From NCBI GenBank assembly GCA_964490845.1, contig CAZBED010000006.1:1-64000 (forward strand): a stretch of 64,000 bases of DNA, given 5' to 3'. Below are positions 37,377 to 44,949 of this stretch, piece after piece. Below the pieces are notes generated by a model. It saw only the letters and a list, made by a program, of their open reading frames with translations. It did not search any database and was not told the DNA's origin. The position numbers and the translations under genes were made by a program. Every line of letters begins with the position of its first letter. Positions within the stretch are counted from its first letter, which is position 1. Source of the stretch: JADJSS01 sp964490845 (GTDB lineage: Bacteria > Bacteroidota > Bacteroidia > Chitinophagales > JADIYW01).

Positions 37377-37646
37377 TTATTTTACAGCACAAGAAGCTGC
37401 AGAATCTGTAGCTGCGATTAATGCATTGCTAGTTCCGGTACAAGCTGTTTCTAAAGCAGCACCCGTAAGTTTTAAATCTCCTAATGCTGCTTGAGCTGCA
37501 TTAAATGCAGAGTCAGCTACATAAGTAGCTCTTACTACATCAGCGTCTGTGCTGGTGGTTGTACATTGACAGGTACTTGTTTTTTTACAAGAAATTGCTC
37601 CGAAAACTACAGTAGCTGAAACAGCTAAAATCATTAATTTTTTCAT
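37377..37646 (-). CDS. Small Cys-containing lipoprotein
   Basis: This 89-residue product has a lipoprotein signal (LMILAVSATVVFGAISC) and a mature part rich in Ala and Thr with further cysteines: a TCQCTTT pair near the N-terminus, one in ETACTGT and one near the C-terminus. The repeated Ala/Asp/Ser pattern suggests helices. I do not recognise the family. It lies upstream of the thioredoxin-like membrane protein, which could oxidise or reduce it (weak inference), although a terminator separates them. Confidence 0.7.
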   Translation of the reverse strand: MKKLMILAVSATVVFGAISCKKTSTCQCTTTSTDADVVRATYVADSAFNAAQAALGDLKLTGAALETACTGTSNALIAATDSAASCAVK

Positions 37647-37845
37647 AAGAATTGTAAGTTTGATTGGTTAAATAATGGCCATATATAAAGCATAATATTT
37701 ATCGTTATATAATGGCAATACTATTTTTAAATAGAATTAACATTTATTTAAACACTTTATCTGTTTTAGAATATATAAAAGGTAATATTCAAACCTAGGA
37801 AGGATTGGAATTATTAATAGCACCCTGCAAATAAAAAAAAATAGG

Positions 37846-37853
37846 TAGATTTG
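37846..37853 (+). promoter_or_regulatory. Promoter -7 box for the TerB-like/DUF4112 pair
   Basis: TAGATTTG is an exact TAnnTTTG match. It covers the TTG at 37851 that would otherwise open the frame, so the ATG at 37872 is the likely start. Confidence 0.55.
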
Positions 37854-37871
37854 CACATCAAAATTTTAAAC

Positions 37872-38339
37872 ATGGCAATTATACAATTCAATCAATTGAC
37901 AGAAGAAGAAAAAGCACTGATATACCTTTCACCGGCAATAGTTTCCTACCTGATTGGAGGCGCTGACAATGATTTTGATGCTGAGGAAAGAGAACAGTCG
38001 AAACACATAGTACGATTGAGAACATCTGTCGGAGACCCTATCCTGTTTGAGTTTTTTAATGAAGTAGAGGCAGGTTTTGAATCACAATTATCAGTTTTGG
38101 AACAACAGTATGGCCATTTGCCGGCAGAGGAACGTACGCATCTGTTGGTTTTGGAACTTACAAAATTGAATGATATTCTTCTTAAGGTAGACTCCCTGTA
38201 TGCCCGTTCCTTCCTCAAAACATTGAGAAGCCTCGCTCAATCCGTAGCCGAAGCATCCGGCGGCCTTTTCGGGTTTTTGGGGGTATCTTATGATGAACAG
38301 CATCTGTTGGGATTAAATATGATTACAGTTGAGCCTTAA
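37872..38339 (+). CDS. TerB-like helical protein
   Basis: This 155-residue all-helical protein (start MAIIQFNQLTEEEKALIYLSPAIVSYLIG) has the acidic GGADNDFDAEER segment and an Ala/Ser/Gly end (AQSVAEASGGLFGFLG) that recall TerB-like proteins linked to stress and tellurite resistance. The assignment is by pattern only and moderate. The stop overlaps the next start (TAATG), so it is coupled to the DUF4112 membrane protein. Confidence 0.6.
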   Translation: MAIIQFNQLTEEEKALIYLSPAIVSYLIGGADNDFDAEEREQSKHIVRLRTSVGDPILFEFFNEVEAGFESQLSVLEQQYGHLPAEERTHLLVLELTKLNDILLKVDSLYARSFLKTLRSLAQSVAEASGGLFGFLGVSYDEQHLLGLNMITVEP

Positions 38340-38836
38340 TGTCCGAACCGAATAAAATAGAAGGCAAACCCATCCCCCCCTCACTGCGAAAGATTGCACG
38401 TTTGGTCCGTTTAATGGACAGCCAGTTTCGGATTCCGGGTACCAGTATTACATTTGGTATAGACCCGATTATCGGACTGATTCCGGGATTCGGCGACCTT
38501 GTAGATTATGGCATTTCCATTTATTTACTGATAGCCATGCTGCAAAATGGTGCAAGCGGAAAGTCTGTTGCGAAAATGGTTGTAAACAGTACCATTGATG
38601 CCATTGTGGGGCTGGTACCATTTCTCGGAAGGTTCTTTGATGTGTTTTATAAAGCCAACAGAAGGAACCTGATTCTTGCGATAGAACATTTTGAAGAAGG
38701 AAAACATCAGGGGAGTGCGTGGTCTGTTATACTTCCTGTATTGGCGGTGGTTACGGTAATTTATATAGTATTGGCCATACTGGCATATTTCATGCTGAAG
38801 TGGATTTGGTTGTTCATATTCAATATGCCACAATAA
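38339..38836 (+). CDS. DUF4112-domain membrane protein
   Basis: The 165-residue product carries the DUF4112 pattern: LVRLMDSQFRIPGTSITFGIDPIIGLIPGFGDLVDYGIS, then NSTIDAIVGLVPFLGRFFDVFYKANRRN. It has two hydrophobic stretches in that core and a C-terminal membrane helix (about 130-158). The function of the family is unknown. It overlaps the TerB-like gene by one base and ends at a strong bidirectional terminator. Confidence 0.88.
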   Translation: MSEPNKIEGKPIPPSLRKIARLVRLMDSQFRIPGTSITFGIDPIIGLIPGFGDLVDYGISIYLLIAMLQNGASGKSVAKMVVNSTIDAIVGLVPFLGRFFDVFYKANRRNLILAIEHFEEGKHQGSAWSVILPVLAVVTVIYIVLAILAYFMLKWIWLFIFNMPQ

Positions 38837-38877
38837 AATAAAAAGGGATTCAATTTTGAATCCCTTTTTATTTTATT
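38832..38877. terminator. Bidirectional terminator, 22-bp perfect stem
   Basis: AATAAAAAGGGATTCAA and TTGAATCCCTTTTTATT pair around TT; counting outward the stem is perfect for 22 bp. A-runs and T-runs on both sides let it stop both the DUF4112 gene and the convergent Lys/Ala/Pro-rich gene, whose stop codon lies at its right edge. Confidence 0.9.
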
Positions 38878-39985
38878 ATTCATCATCTTCATCATCTTCA
38901 TCATCACTGACGGAATCATCCTCATCGTCGTCATCGTCATCATCCTCATCGTCCTCCTCATCGTCGTCAAATCCGTATTCCAGATCATCCGCACTTTTTA
39001 CTCTTCCTTTGGCTTTCCTTTTAGGGGAATCGTCGTCGTCACTCTTGTCAAAATCATCAAAGTCGCCGGCAGCGCCTACAGATATTTCTTTTTCAATAGG
39101 AGCAGCTACATCCGGGAATAATTCATCCTCATCATAGTCATCCACCATCTTTTGGAGTTGTGTACTGACTTTTACGAGATAAGAAATATCACCCAGTTCA
39201 ATCGGAACGGCTGATACCACTTCTTTCTTTGCATTGGTAAATTTAATAATGCCTTTATTGTAGCCGTGAGGATATTTCTCGGACAATGCTTTCAGTACTT
39301 CATCCGGAACATTCTTATAGTCTACGATCAACTTCCGTTTACCACCCGGAGGTATGACCGGAAGAACAGGTTTTACAGGTACGACAGGTTCAGGTGCCTT
39401 TTTACTCTTTTTGTCAACTGTTTTTGGAGCCGGTTGTACTTTTTGAGGTGGTTCTTTTGGTGCCGCCACTTTGGGTTGTTTTGCCGACACAACAATTGCC
39501 GGCTTTTTAACGGCTTTAACAGCTACAGATGTACTTGTCTTTTTAGGCGTTACTTTTTTAGGTACTTCCACCTTTTTGGCGGGTTTGGATACAGCTTTTG
39601 CAGGTGTGGTCTTCTTGGTCACAGTTGGTTGGGGTTTTTTAATGTTTTTTAATGGGGTTTTTGATTTAACTGCTACAACTTTTACCGGTTTCTTTACAGC
39701 CGGCTTTGCTGCTGCTTTTTTAGGAATGGGTTTAGCTGCCGTTTTAGCTTTTACTTTAGCTTTTGGTAGAGGTTTTGTTACTTTTTTTACAGGAACTTTT
39801 GCCTTTACTTTTTTGGTAGCGGGTTTTACGGATTTCCCGGCAGATGTACGGGAAGGTTTTTTTGCAGCGGCTTTCTTCGCTGCGGGGCGAACAGATTTAG
39901 GAACTGCTTTGGCAGCCTTTTTCGGTTCTTCTTTTTTTGTTTTCTTTCCCACTGACAGTATATTGTTGATGAGTTTTAAAATCAT
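38876..39985 (-). CDS. Lys/Ala/Pro-rich protein with conserved core and poly-acidic tail
   Basis: The 369-residue protein has three parts. Residues 25 to about 205 are a highly basic Lys/Ala/Pro/Val repeat region (KAVPKS, KKAAAKKP, KPVKVVAVK), like the tails of histone H1-like proteins. A core of about 70 residues (RKLIVDYKNVPDEVLKALSEKYP to SYLVKVSTQ) resembles a conserved Bacteroidota domain of unknown function. The last 80 residues are mostly Asp and Glu with Ser. A basic tail that could bind nucleic acid plus an acidic tail suggests a nucleoid or RNA role (inference). The acidic run is encoded by GAT/GAC/GAA repeats. Confidence 0.78.
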   Translation of the reverse strand: MILKLINNILSVGKKTKKEEPKKAAKAVPKSVRPAAKKAAAKKPSRTSAGKSVKPATKKVKAKVPVKKVTKPLPKAKVKAKTAAKPIPKKAAAKPAVKKPVKVVAVKSKTPLKNIKKPQPTVTKKTTPAKAVSKPAKKVEVPKKVTPKKTSTSVAVKAVKKPAIVVSAKQPKVAAPKEPPQKVQPAPKTVDKKSKKAPEPVVPVKPVLPVIPPGGKRKLIVDYKNVPDEVLKALSEKYPHGYNKGIIKFTNAKKEVVSAVPIELGDISYLVKVSTQLQKMVDDYDEDELFPDVAAPIEKEISVGAAGDFDDFDKSDDDDSPKRKAKGRVKSADDLEYGFDDDEEDDEDDDDDDDEDDSVSDDEDDEDDE

Positions 39986-40118
39986 TGGCTAAATGTAAAA
40001 TGAAATCAGGGAATTATGCAAATATTTTTTAAAAAAAATTTCAAAAATTAAACCTTTTGTTTTTTACTAAGTCGAATAAGAAAATAATACAGATTTAATG
40101 ACCATTAAAATTCAAACT

Positions 40119-40421
40119 ATGAGAAAGATAATAGTAATGATGATGTTTGTTGCAGTTGCAGTATTACAGTTAACGGCAAGGCCGCCGCATGTATATGTTA
40201 AAGTGAGGCCCAGTGTGCCCAATGTGGTGGTGGTGCGACCTGCATGTCCCGGCCCAAAACACGTTTGGATGGACGGTGATTGGGTGTGGAGCCCGAAAGC
40301 GAATCAATATGTTTGGGTGGAAGGCAAATGGGTGGTGCCCAATAACGGCGTCGTATGGGTACCCGGTCACTGGAAGAATACCAAATACGGATGGCGTTGG
40401 GTGCCCGGGCATTGGAAATAG
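40119..40421 (+). CDS. Small secreted protein with YXWGXW-type repeats
   Basis: The 100-residue product has a signal peptide (RKIIVMMMFVAVAVLQLTA) and a mature part with three Trp-rich repeats (VWMDGDWVW, YVWVEGKWV, WVPGHWK twice), as in the YXWGXW/WxxGxW repeat family. The role is unknown. ATG 40119 is chosen over 40098 because it puts MRK before the hydrophobic core. Confidence 0.85.
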   Translation: MRKIIVMMMFVAVAVLQLTARPPHVYVKVRPSVPNVVVVRPACPGPKHVWMDGDWVWSPKANQYVWVEGKWVVPNNGVVWVPGHWKNTKYGWRWVPGHWK

Positions 40422-40430
40422 GTACGTTGA

Positions 40431-41696
40431 TTATTTCATGGCGTGTTCCAGAAGGCGTTTGTATGGATAAAAATCCACCTGGACGGTATGTCGGTCAGAA
40501 TCCTTATACCGTTTTTTCATCTCTGCTCTGTCTTCCTGTATAGTTTGCATCATTTTTTCTTTTGATGGCAGCTTCGATTTGCCTGATAAAATATTTGCTA
40601 CCCACTTTGCCTGCATCTCTGAAAGCGGCATGATGGCGCCAAGTGGTTGAATAAGCCCCAGGAAGAATAGATTTTTATATTCCGGATGTACCACTTTGTG
40701 GTATAATTGTACGTTGTTATTTTTCGGGCTAAAGAAAGCTTCGTCAAAAAATGGAAAAGAGATACTGTAGCCCGTGCAATATATAAGCGCATCGAATTCT
40801 TCTTCGGTACCGTCTTCAAATAGGACGGACTTTCCTTTCAGTAACTTAATATTGGGTTTGATTTTTATTTTTCCATGCCCTACCTTGTTCAGTAAATCCT
40901 GTGAAATGGTAGGGTGCTCGGATAAAATAGGTCGTTTGGGTGTAGGTACTCCGTAATTTTCTTGCTTACCCACATTAATTTGCAAGGCTGTCTGCAGCGC
41001 AGCGCGTTGCAGGAAGAGCGGTGCGTATGCCAGCGGGGGTTTGGAGATGTGATCGGTAGGAATGCCAAACAAATATTTGGGAATGATGTAGGCGCCGCTT
41101 CTGGTGGATATCACTACCTTTTTTGCCACCGTACTCAGTTCGCAGGCTATGTCCACCGCTGAGTTGCCGATACCGATAATCAGGACGGCTTTGTCTTCAA
41201 ATCCATCCAGGGTCTTGTAATCATGAGCATGCAATATTTTACCATCAAAAGTGCCGTCAAATGTTACATATTTTGGTTTCCAGTGATGGCCGTTACAAAC
41301 TAAAACGGCGTCGTACTCTCTCGTTTTCCCGTTGTCTGTTGTCACCCGATAAATTTCCCCTTTCTTTTCTATATGTGTAACAGCCGTTTTAAAATAAATA
41401 TCTTTCCAAAATCCGAAGTGTTCCGCATAATTCTTGAAATATTGATAAATCAGGCTGTGGTGCGGATAGTCAGGATAATCGTCCGGCATGGGGAAATCCG
41501 AATAGGCCATCATTTGTTTCGAGGTATTGATGCAAAGAGATTTATAAATGGAGTTTTGCCCGTTATCATTGCCGAACCACCATAATCCGCCAATATCTGA
41601 ACCTTTTTCGTAGCAATCGAAGTCAATTTTATTTTCCTTCATCACCTTACAGGCGGCAATTCCTGAAGCACCTGCCCCAATGATACATACTCTCAT
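40431..41696 (-). CDS. Flavin-containing monooxygenase
   Basis: This 421-residue enzyme has the FAD-binding GAGASG at the N-terminus, the FMO fingerprint FDGKILHAHDY, a second dinucleotide motif IIGIGNSAVD for NADPH, and the C-terminal ALIYCTGY pattern. FMOs oxygenate soft nucleophiles such as amines and sulfides. The substrate cannot be told. It is a single minus-strand gene between the repeat protein and the stress genes. Confidence 0.93.
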   Translation of the reverse strand: MRVCIIGAGASGIAACKVMKENKIDFDCYEKGSDIGGLWWFGNDNGQNSIYKSLCINTSKQMMAYSDFPMPDDYPDYPHHSLIYQYFKNYAEHFGFWKDIYFKTAVTHIEKKGEIYRVTTDNGKTREYDAVLVCNGHHWKPKYVTFDGTFDGKILHAHDYKTLDGFEDKAVLIIGIGNSAVDIACELSTVAKKVVISTRSGAYIIPKYLFGIPTDHISKPPLAYAPLFLQRAALQTALQINVGKQENYGVPTPKRPILSEHPTISQDLLNKVGHGKIKIKPNIKLLKGKSVLFEDGTEEEFDALIYCTGYSISFPFFDEAFFSPKNNNVQLYHKVVHPEYKNLFFLGLIQPLGAIMPLSEMQAKWVANILSGKSKLPSKEKMMQTIQEDRAEMKKRYKDSDRHTVQVDFYPYKRLLEHAMK

Positions 41697-41852
41697 ATTT
41701 CGTATTTTGAACAGACAATTTATGCAAACTTTTGATTATTTCAGTCGATTTAAGATAAATATAGAAAGGTGGCAACAGGGGTACCCGGACTGAATAAAGG
41801 CCGGCATTATCTTTATATGATATTTATCATACCCAACATTCCATTTTGTTAT

Positions 41853-41860
41853 TAACTTTA
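41853..41860 (+). promoter_or_regulatory. Promoter -7 box for uspA-hsp20
   Basis: TAACTTTA matches TAnnTTTG with one mismatch and lies 18 nt before ATG 41879. Confidence 0.4.
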
Positions 41861-41878
41861 TAGAAATAAATATAGAGA

Positions 41879-42718
41879 ATGAAAAAAGTAATCGTTGCCA
41901 TTGACTCCATTACCTATAACGAGTTTGCGCTGGAACATGCCATTACTATTGCACGACAATCCGGAGGTATGGTGTTGGGGATTTTCTTACACGATATGTC
42001 CTACATATATGATGATTTACCGGGAGTATTTACGCTCGTTCCTACACAGTATACGAATATTATCAATCGTCAGAAAGCAGACAGCGAGAAACTGGAGTTG
42101 AATCTGAAACTGTTTAATGAAAGATGTAAGAAAGATAATATAAAACACAAAGCACATATACATGATGGTACAGATATCGTGGACTTTTTAATCAAAGAGA
42201 CTGTATTTGCGGATATACTGATTTTAGATGAACACATGAGTTTTACCTATGTTAACGCCCATCAGTTGTCTAATTTTGTGATTGATATTTTGGAGGATGC
42301 ACATTGTCCTGTATTGGTCGTGCCGGATAAACCTCAACAGGTGGAGAATGTTTTTTTATGTTATGACGGAACGCCCGCCAGTGTACATGCGATAAAGATG
42401 TATTCTTATTTATTTCCGGAGTGGGCATCGAAGCCTACTACGCTGGTTTCCTTCAGTGAAGTGGCTTCCAATCATTTAAAACATAGTGAAAATATCAAAG
42501 ATTTAGTACACCAGCATTTTACCAACCTGAAAATTGATATGGAGCATCATACCAGATTAGGCGATGCCTTATACAGCTATTTTAAGCTAAATGAAGAGAA
42601 CGGATTTATCGTTATGGGGGCATTTGGCAGAAGCGCCTTCTCGAGATTATTGAAAAAAAGTATGGCCAGTACTATTTTAAAAGAAGTACGTGTGCCGATA
42701 TTTATCTCACATGAATAA
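41879..42718 (+). CDS. Universal stress protein, tandem UspA domains
   Basis: The 279-residue protein has two UspA-like domains (about 1-150 and 150-279). The first starts KKVIVAIDSITYNEFALEHAI and ends CPVLVVPD. The second keeps YDGTPASVHAIKMYSYLFP and the C-terminal GAFGRSAFSRLLKKSMASTIL nucleotide-loop pattern. Such proteins accumulate under stress or growth arrest. Its last codons overlap the Hsp20 frame, so the two are coupled. Confidence 0.92.
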   Translation: MKKVIVAIDSITYNEFALEHAITIARQSGGMVLGIFLHDMSYIYDDLPGVFTLVPTQYTNIINRQKADSEKLELNLKLFNERCKKDNIKHKAHIHDGTDIVDFLIKETVFADILILDEHMSFTYVNAHQLSNFVIDILEDAHCPVLVVPDKPQQVENVFLCYDGTPASVHAIKMYSYLFPEWASKPTTLVSFSEVASNHLKHSENIKDLVHQHFTNLKIDMEHHTRLGDALYSYFKLNEENGFIVMGAFGRSAFSRLLKKSMASTILKEVRVPIFISHE

Positions 42719-43193
42719 TACAGCTAAAAAATCAGATATGAAAACAACAAAAAAAACAGCCACAACTGCCACTTCAGCGAAGCGAACAGCCGCAAAGAAA
42801 ACCGCGGTTAAAAAGCCAGCTGCAAAACCTGTGGCAAAACCTGCGCCGAAGGCAGTAGCGCCATCAATGCCGGCAAAGAAAGAAGTTCAGATTGTCAGCA
42901 GCCCGTTTTGGAATATCTGGGATGCAGGTGAGGATTTTAAGGTGAGAATTTCTATTCCGGGAATCAGCAAAAAAGATATTAAAGTGAAAGTGAACGGCAA
43001 TCAGCTGACTATCAGCAGTGCAAGAGAAAGTAACACCGAAGAAAAAAGGAAAAATTATCTGGTTCAGGAGTATAACTTTTCCTCCTGGAGCAGAACCATT
43101 TCATTGCCTCAGGCTGTAAATGCGGCGGATATAAAGGTAAAATATAAAGAAGGTGTATTAAAGCTTGATTTGAAGAAGTCTGTTATCAAATAG
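42711..43193 (+). CDS. Hsp20/alpha-crystallin small heat-shock protein with Lys/Ala/Pro-rich tail
   Basis: The 160-residue product has a basic N-terminal tail (about residues 1-57; TKKTATTATSAKRTAAKK, KPAAKPVAKPAPK) followed by an alpha-crystallin domain (about 60-160). That domain has FKVRISIPGISKKDIKVKV, WSRTISLPQAVNAADI and the terminal GVLKLDLKK. Small heat-shock proteins hold unfolding proteins. The extra tail is unusual and resembles those at 38876 and 53533. Start ATG 42711 overlaps the uspA stop; ATG 42738 is the alternative. Confidence 0.85.
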   Translation: MNNTAKKSDMKTTKKTATTATSAKRTAAKKTAVKKPAAKPVAKPAPKAVAPSMPAKKEVQIVSSPFWNIWDAGEDFKVRISIPGISKKDIKVKVNGNQLTISSARESNTEEKRKNYLVQEYNFSSWSRTISLPQAVNAADIKVKYKEGVLKLDLKKSVIK

Positions 43194-43223
43194 ACTTATT
43201 TACTAGCCAATTATTTTAGTAAG

Positions 43224-43252
43224 GTTCCCGCATGAGCGGGAACTCTTTTTTT
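43224..43252 (+). terminator. Terminator after uspA-hsp20
   Basis: GTTCCCGC and GCGGGAAC form an 8-bp stem around ATGA, followed by TCTTTTTTT. Confidence 0.85.
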
Positions 43253-43322
43253 ATGCAGTAATATTACAGTTATTCCTTCAGTACACTTGAAAATCATAAC
43301 ATTCTTTTAAACTCAGTCTTCT

Positions 43323-43330
43323 TATTTTTG
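43323..43330 (+). promoter_or_regulatory. Promoter -7 box for the ferredoxin reductase
   Basis: TATTTTTG is an exact TAnnTTTG match. It lies 4 nt before a TTG (43335) in frame with the reductase and 55 nt before the more usual start ATG 43386. Confidence 0.5.
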
Positions 43331-43385
43331 GTTTTTGAATAATTATACGTTCATCGAAGGGTGTTCGTTTTTAACGTTTTTCATC

Positions 43386-44387
43386 ATGATTGAAACAGAT
43401 ATTTGTATTGTTGGAGCAGGTCCGGTGGGACTGTTTGCCATATTTGAGGCTGGATTGTTAAAGATGCGCTGCCATCTGGTGGATTATTTGCCACAACCGG
43501 GCGGTCAGCTTTCCGAAATTTATCCCAAAAAACCTATTTATGATATTCCGGGTTATCCGGTTATAGGGGCACAGGAATTGGTAGATAACCTGATGGAACA
43601 GGCCAAACCGTTTCATCCGACATTTACACTCGGCGAACGTATTGAGGAAATTGAGAAAGCAGAAGAAAATTCGTTCATCCTGACGACACATTTAGGTACC
43701 AAAATACACGCGAAAATAATCTGCATAGCAGGTGGACTGGGTGTCTTTGAACCGCGCAAACCTGCTATCAGTAATCTGGTGGATTATGAAAAAAACGGAG
43801 TGGAGTACATGGTTCTGGATCCTGAAAAATACCGTAACAAGAAGATAGTGATTGCCGGTGGTGGTGACAGCGCTTTAGACTGGACATTATTTTTAGCCGA
43901 TGTGGCGGCTGAACTGACCATGGTACACAGAGGGGAGATGTTCCGCGGTGCACCCGATAGTGTTGATAAGGTAAAAGAACTGGCTGCAGAAGGGAAAATA
44001 AAACTGGAACTGAGTTCAAATGTCACCCACCTGCATGGTGATGGAAAGCTGGAGAAAGTGACTGTAACCCACAATGACGGCACTGCGAAAGAAGTGGAAT
44101 GTGACTATTACCTGGCATTATTCGGGCTAAGTCCAAAGTTAGGGCCAATAGCCAACTGGGGACTGAACATTGAAAAAAATGCCATCAATGTGGATACGAG
44201 AGATTATTCTACCAATGTCAAAGGTATTTACGCCATAGGCGATATCAATAATTACGAGGGGAAATTAAAACTTATTTTATGTGGTTTTCATGAAGCAGCT
44301 ATGATGGCTCAGAGCGCATGTGAAATGATTAATGGAAAAAAACCTACATTAAAATATACCACCGTTAACGGAGTGAACGGATTTTAG
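43386..44387 (+). CDS. Thioredoxin-reductase-like ferredoxin--NADP reductase
   Basis: The 333-residue flavoprotein has GAGPVGLFAIFEAG (FAD), LPQPGGQLSEIYPKK, GGGDSALDW (NADPH) and the C-terminal YAIGDINNYEGKLKLI pattern. It lacks the CxxC redox pair of true thioredoxin reductase, so it fits the YumC-type ferredoxin-NADP reductase. It is followed 32 nt later by a 2Fe-2S ferredoxin gene, its probable partner. ATG 43386 (MIETDICIVG) is preferred to TTG 43335, which would add 17 residues before the FAD motif. Confidence 0.92.
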   Translation: MIETDICIVGAGPVGLFAIFEAGLLKMRCHLVDYLPQPGGQLSEIYPKKPIYDIPGYPVIGAQELVDNLMEQAKPFHPTFTLGERIEEIEKAEENSFILTTHLGTKIHAKIICIAGGLGVFEPRKPAISNLVDYEKNGVEYMVLDPEKYRNKKIVIAGGGDSALDWTLFLADVAAELTMVHRGEMFRGAPDSVDKVKELAAEGKIKLELSSNVTHLHGDGKLEKVTVTHNDGTAKEVECDYYLALFGLSPKLGPIANWGLNIEKNAINVDTRDYSTNVKGIYAIGDINNYEGKLKLILCGFHEAAMMAQSACEMINGKKPTLKYTTVNGVNGF

Positions 44388-44419
44388 TAAGCCATCTTTT
44401 TTAAACGTAACTGCATTTT

Positions 44420-44752
44420 TTGGAAAGTATTAATATTCATATACAACAGGACGATTTTTCGTTTAAAACCTTAGAGATTCCTACCGGGGTTCAACTCTCG
44501 TTAATGGAGGCATTGAAAGGGGAGGGGTATCCTATTGAAGCGATATGCGGCGGGATAGCATTATGCGGTACATGCAGGGTGGAAGTGCTGAATAAAGATG
44601 AAATAATAATTGACGGGGCAAATGACAACGAGATGTGTATGCTGGAGACACTGCCCTGCTACACGGGAAATTGTCGGCTTTCCTGCCAGATACCGGTTTC
44701 AGAAGAAATTAATGGTATTAAACTGAGAATACCCTCCGAAATATTGGTTTAG
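44420..44752 (+). CDS. 2Fe-2S ferredoxin, adrenodoxin-like
   Basis: The 110-residue protein binds a 2Fe-2S cluster through the CGGIALCGTC pattern (Cys-x5-Cys-x2-Cys) and a distal Cys in NCRLSCQIPV. This is the arrangement of vertebrate-type/adrenodoxin ferredoxins. It should carry electrons from the adjacent reductase to Fe-S assembly or other enzymes. The frame has no ATG near its 5' end, so TTG 44420 is the likely start. Confidence 0.9.
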   Translation: MESINIHIQQDDFSFKTLEIPTGVQLSLMEALKGEGYPIEAICGGIALCGTCRVEVLNKDEIIIDGANDNEMCMLETLPCYTGNCRLSCQIPVSEEINGIKLRIPSEILV

Positions 44753-44827
44753 TTCCTGATATCAACATTTTTAATCTAAAAACTAATTTTATCAACAAAT
44801 TTTATAACCAAAAATGGTTACTTTATT

Positions 44828-44844
44828 ACCTGTAAATTACAGGT
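44828..44844. promoter_or_regulatory. 17-bp perfect palindrome upstream of the TonB receptor
   Basis: ACCTGTAAATTACAGGT has 7-bp arms and a 3-nt centre and lies 105 nt before the receptor start. Its TGTA-N3-TACA core matches the palindrome at 1341-1359. It is a candidate operator; the regulator is unknown. Confidence 0.4.
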
Positions 44845-44949
44845 GTTAACAATATTGCAATTCTAATTCGTTTCTATTACGGATATTTGCAGATAGTTTT
44901 GGGCCCACATTAATATTTCGGCCCGGAAAGCCGTTCTAAAGGATTATTT

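Noticed and set aside
38880..38960. Triplet repeats of CAT/CGT/TCA as a microsatellite or CRISPR-like array
   Set aside because: They are the codons of the poly-Asp/Glu tail of the minus-strand gene, with no spacers and no cas genes.
39471..39992. 173-codon Phe/Ala/Thr-rich plus-strand frame resembling a membrane protein
   Set aside because: It is the exact antisense of the Lys/Ala/Pro-rich region, where AAA, GCN and CCN codons read as TTT, NGC and NGG; the apparent hydrophobicity is an artefact.
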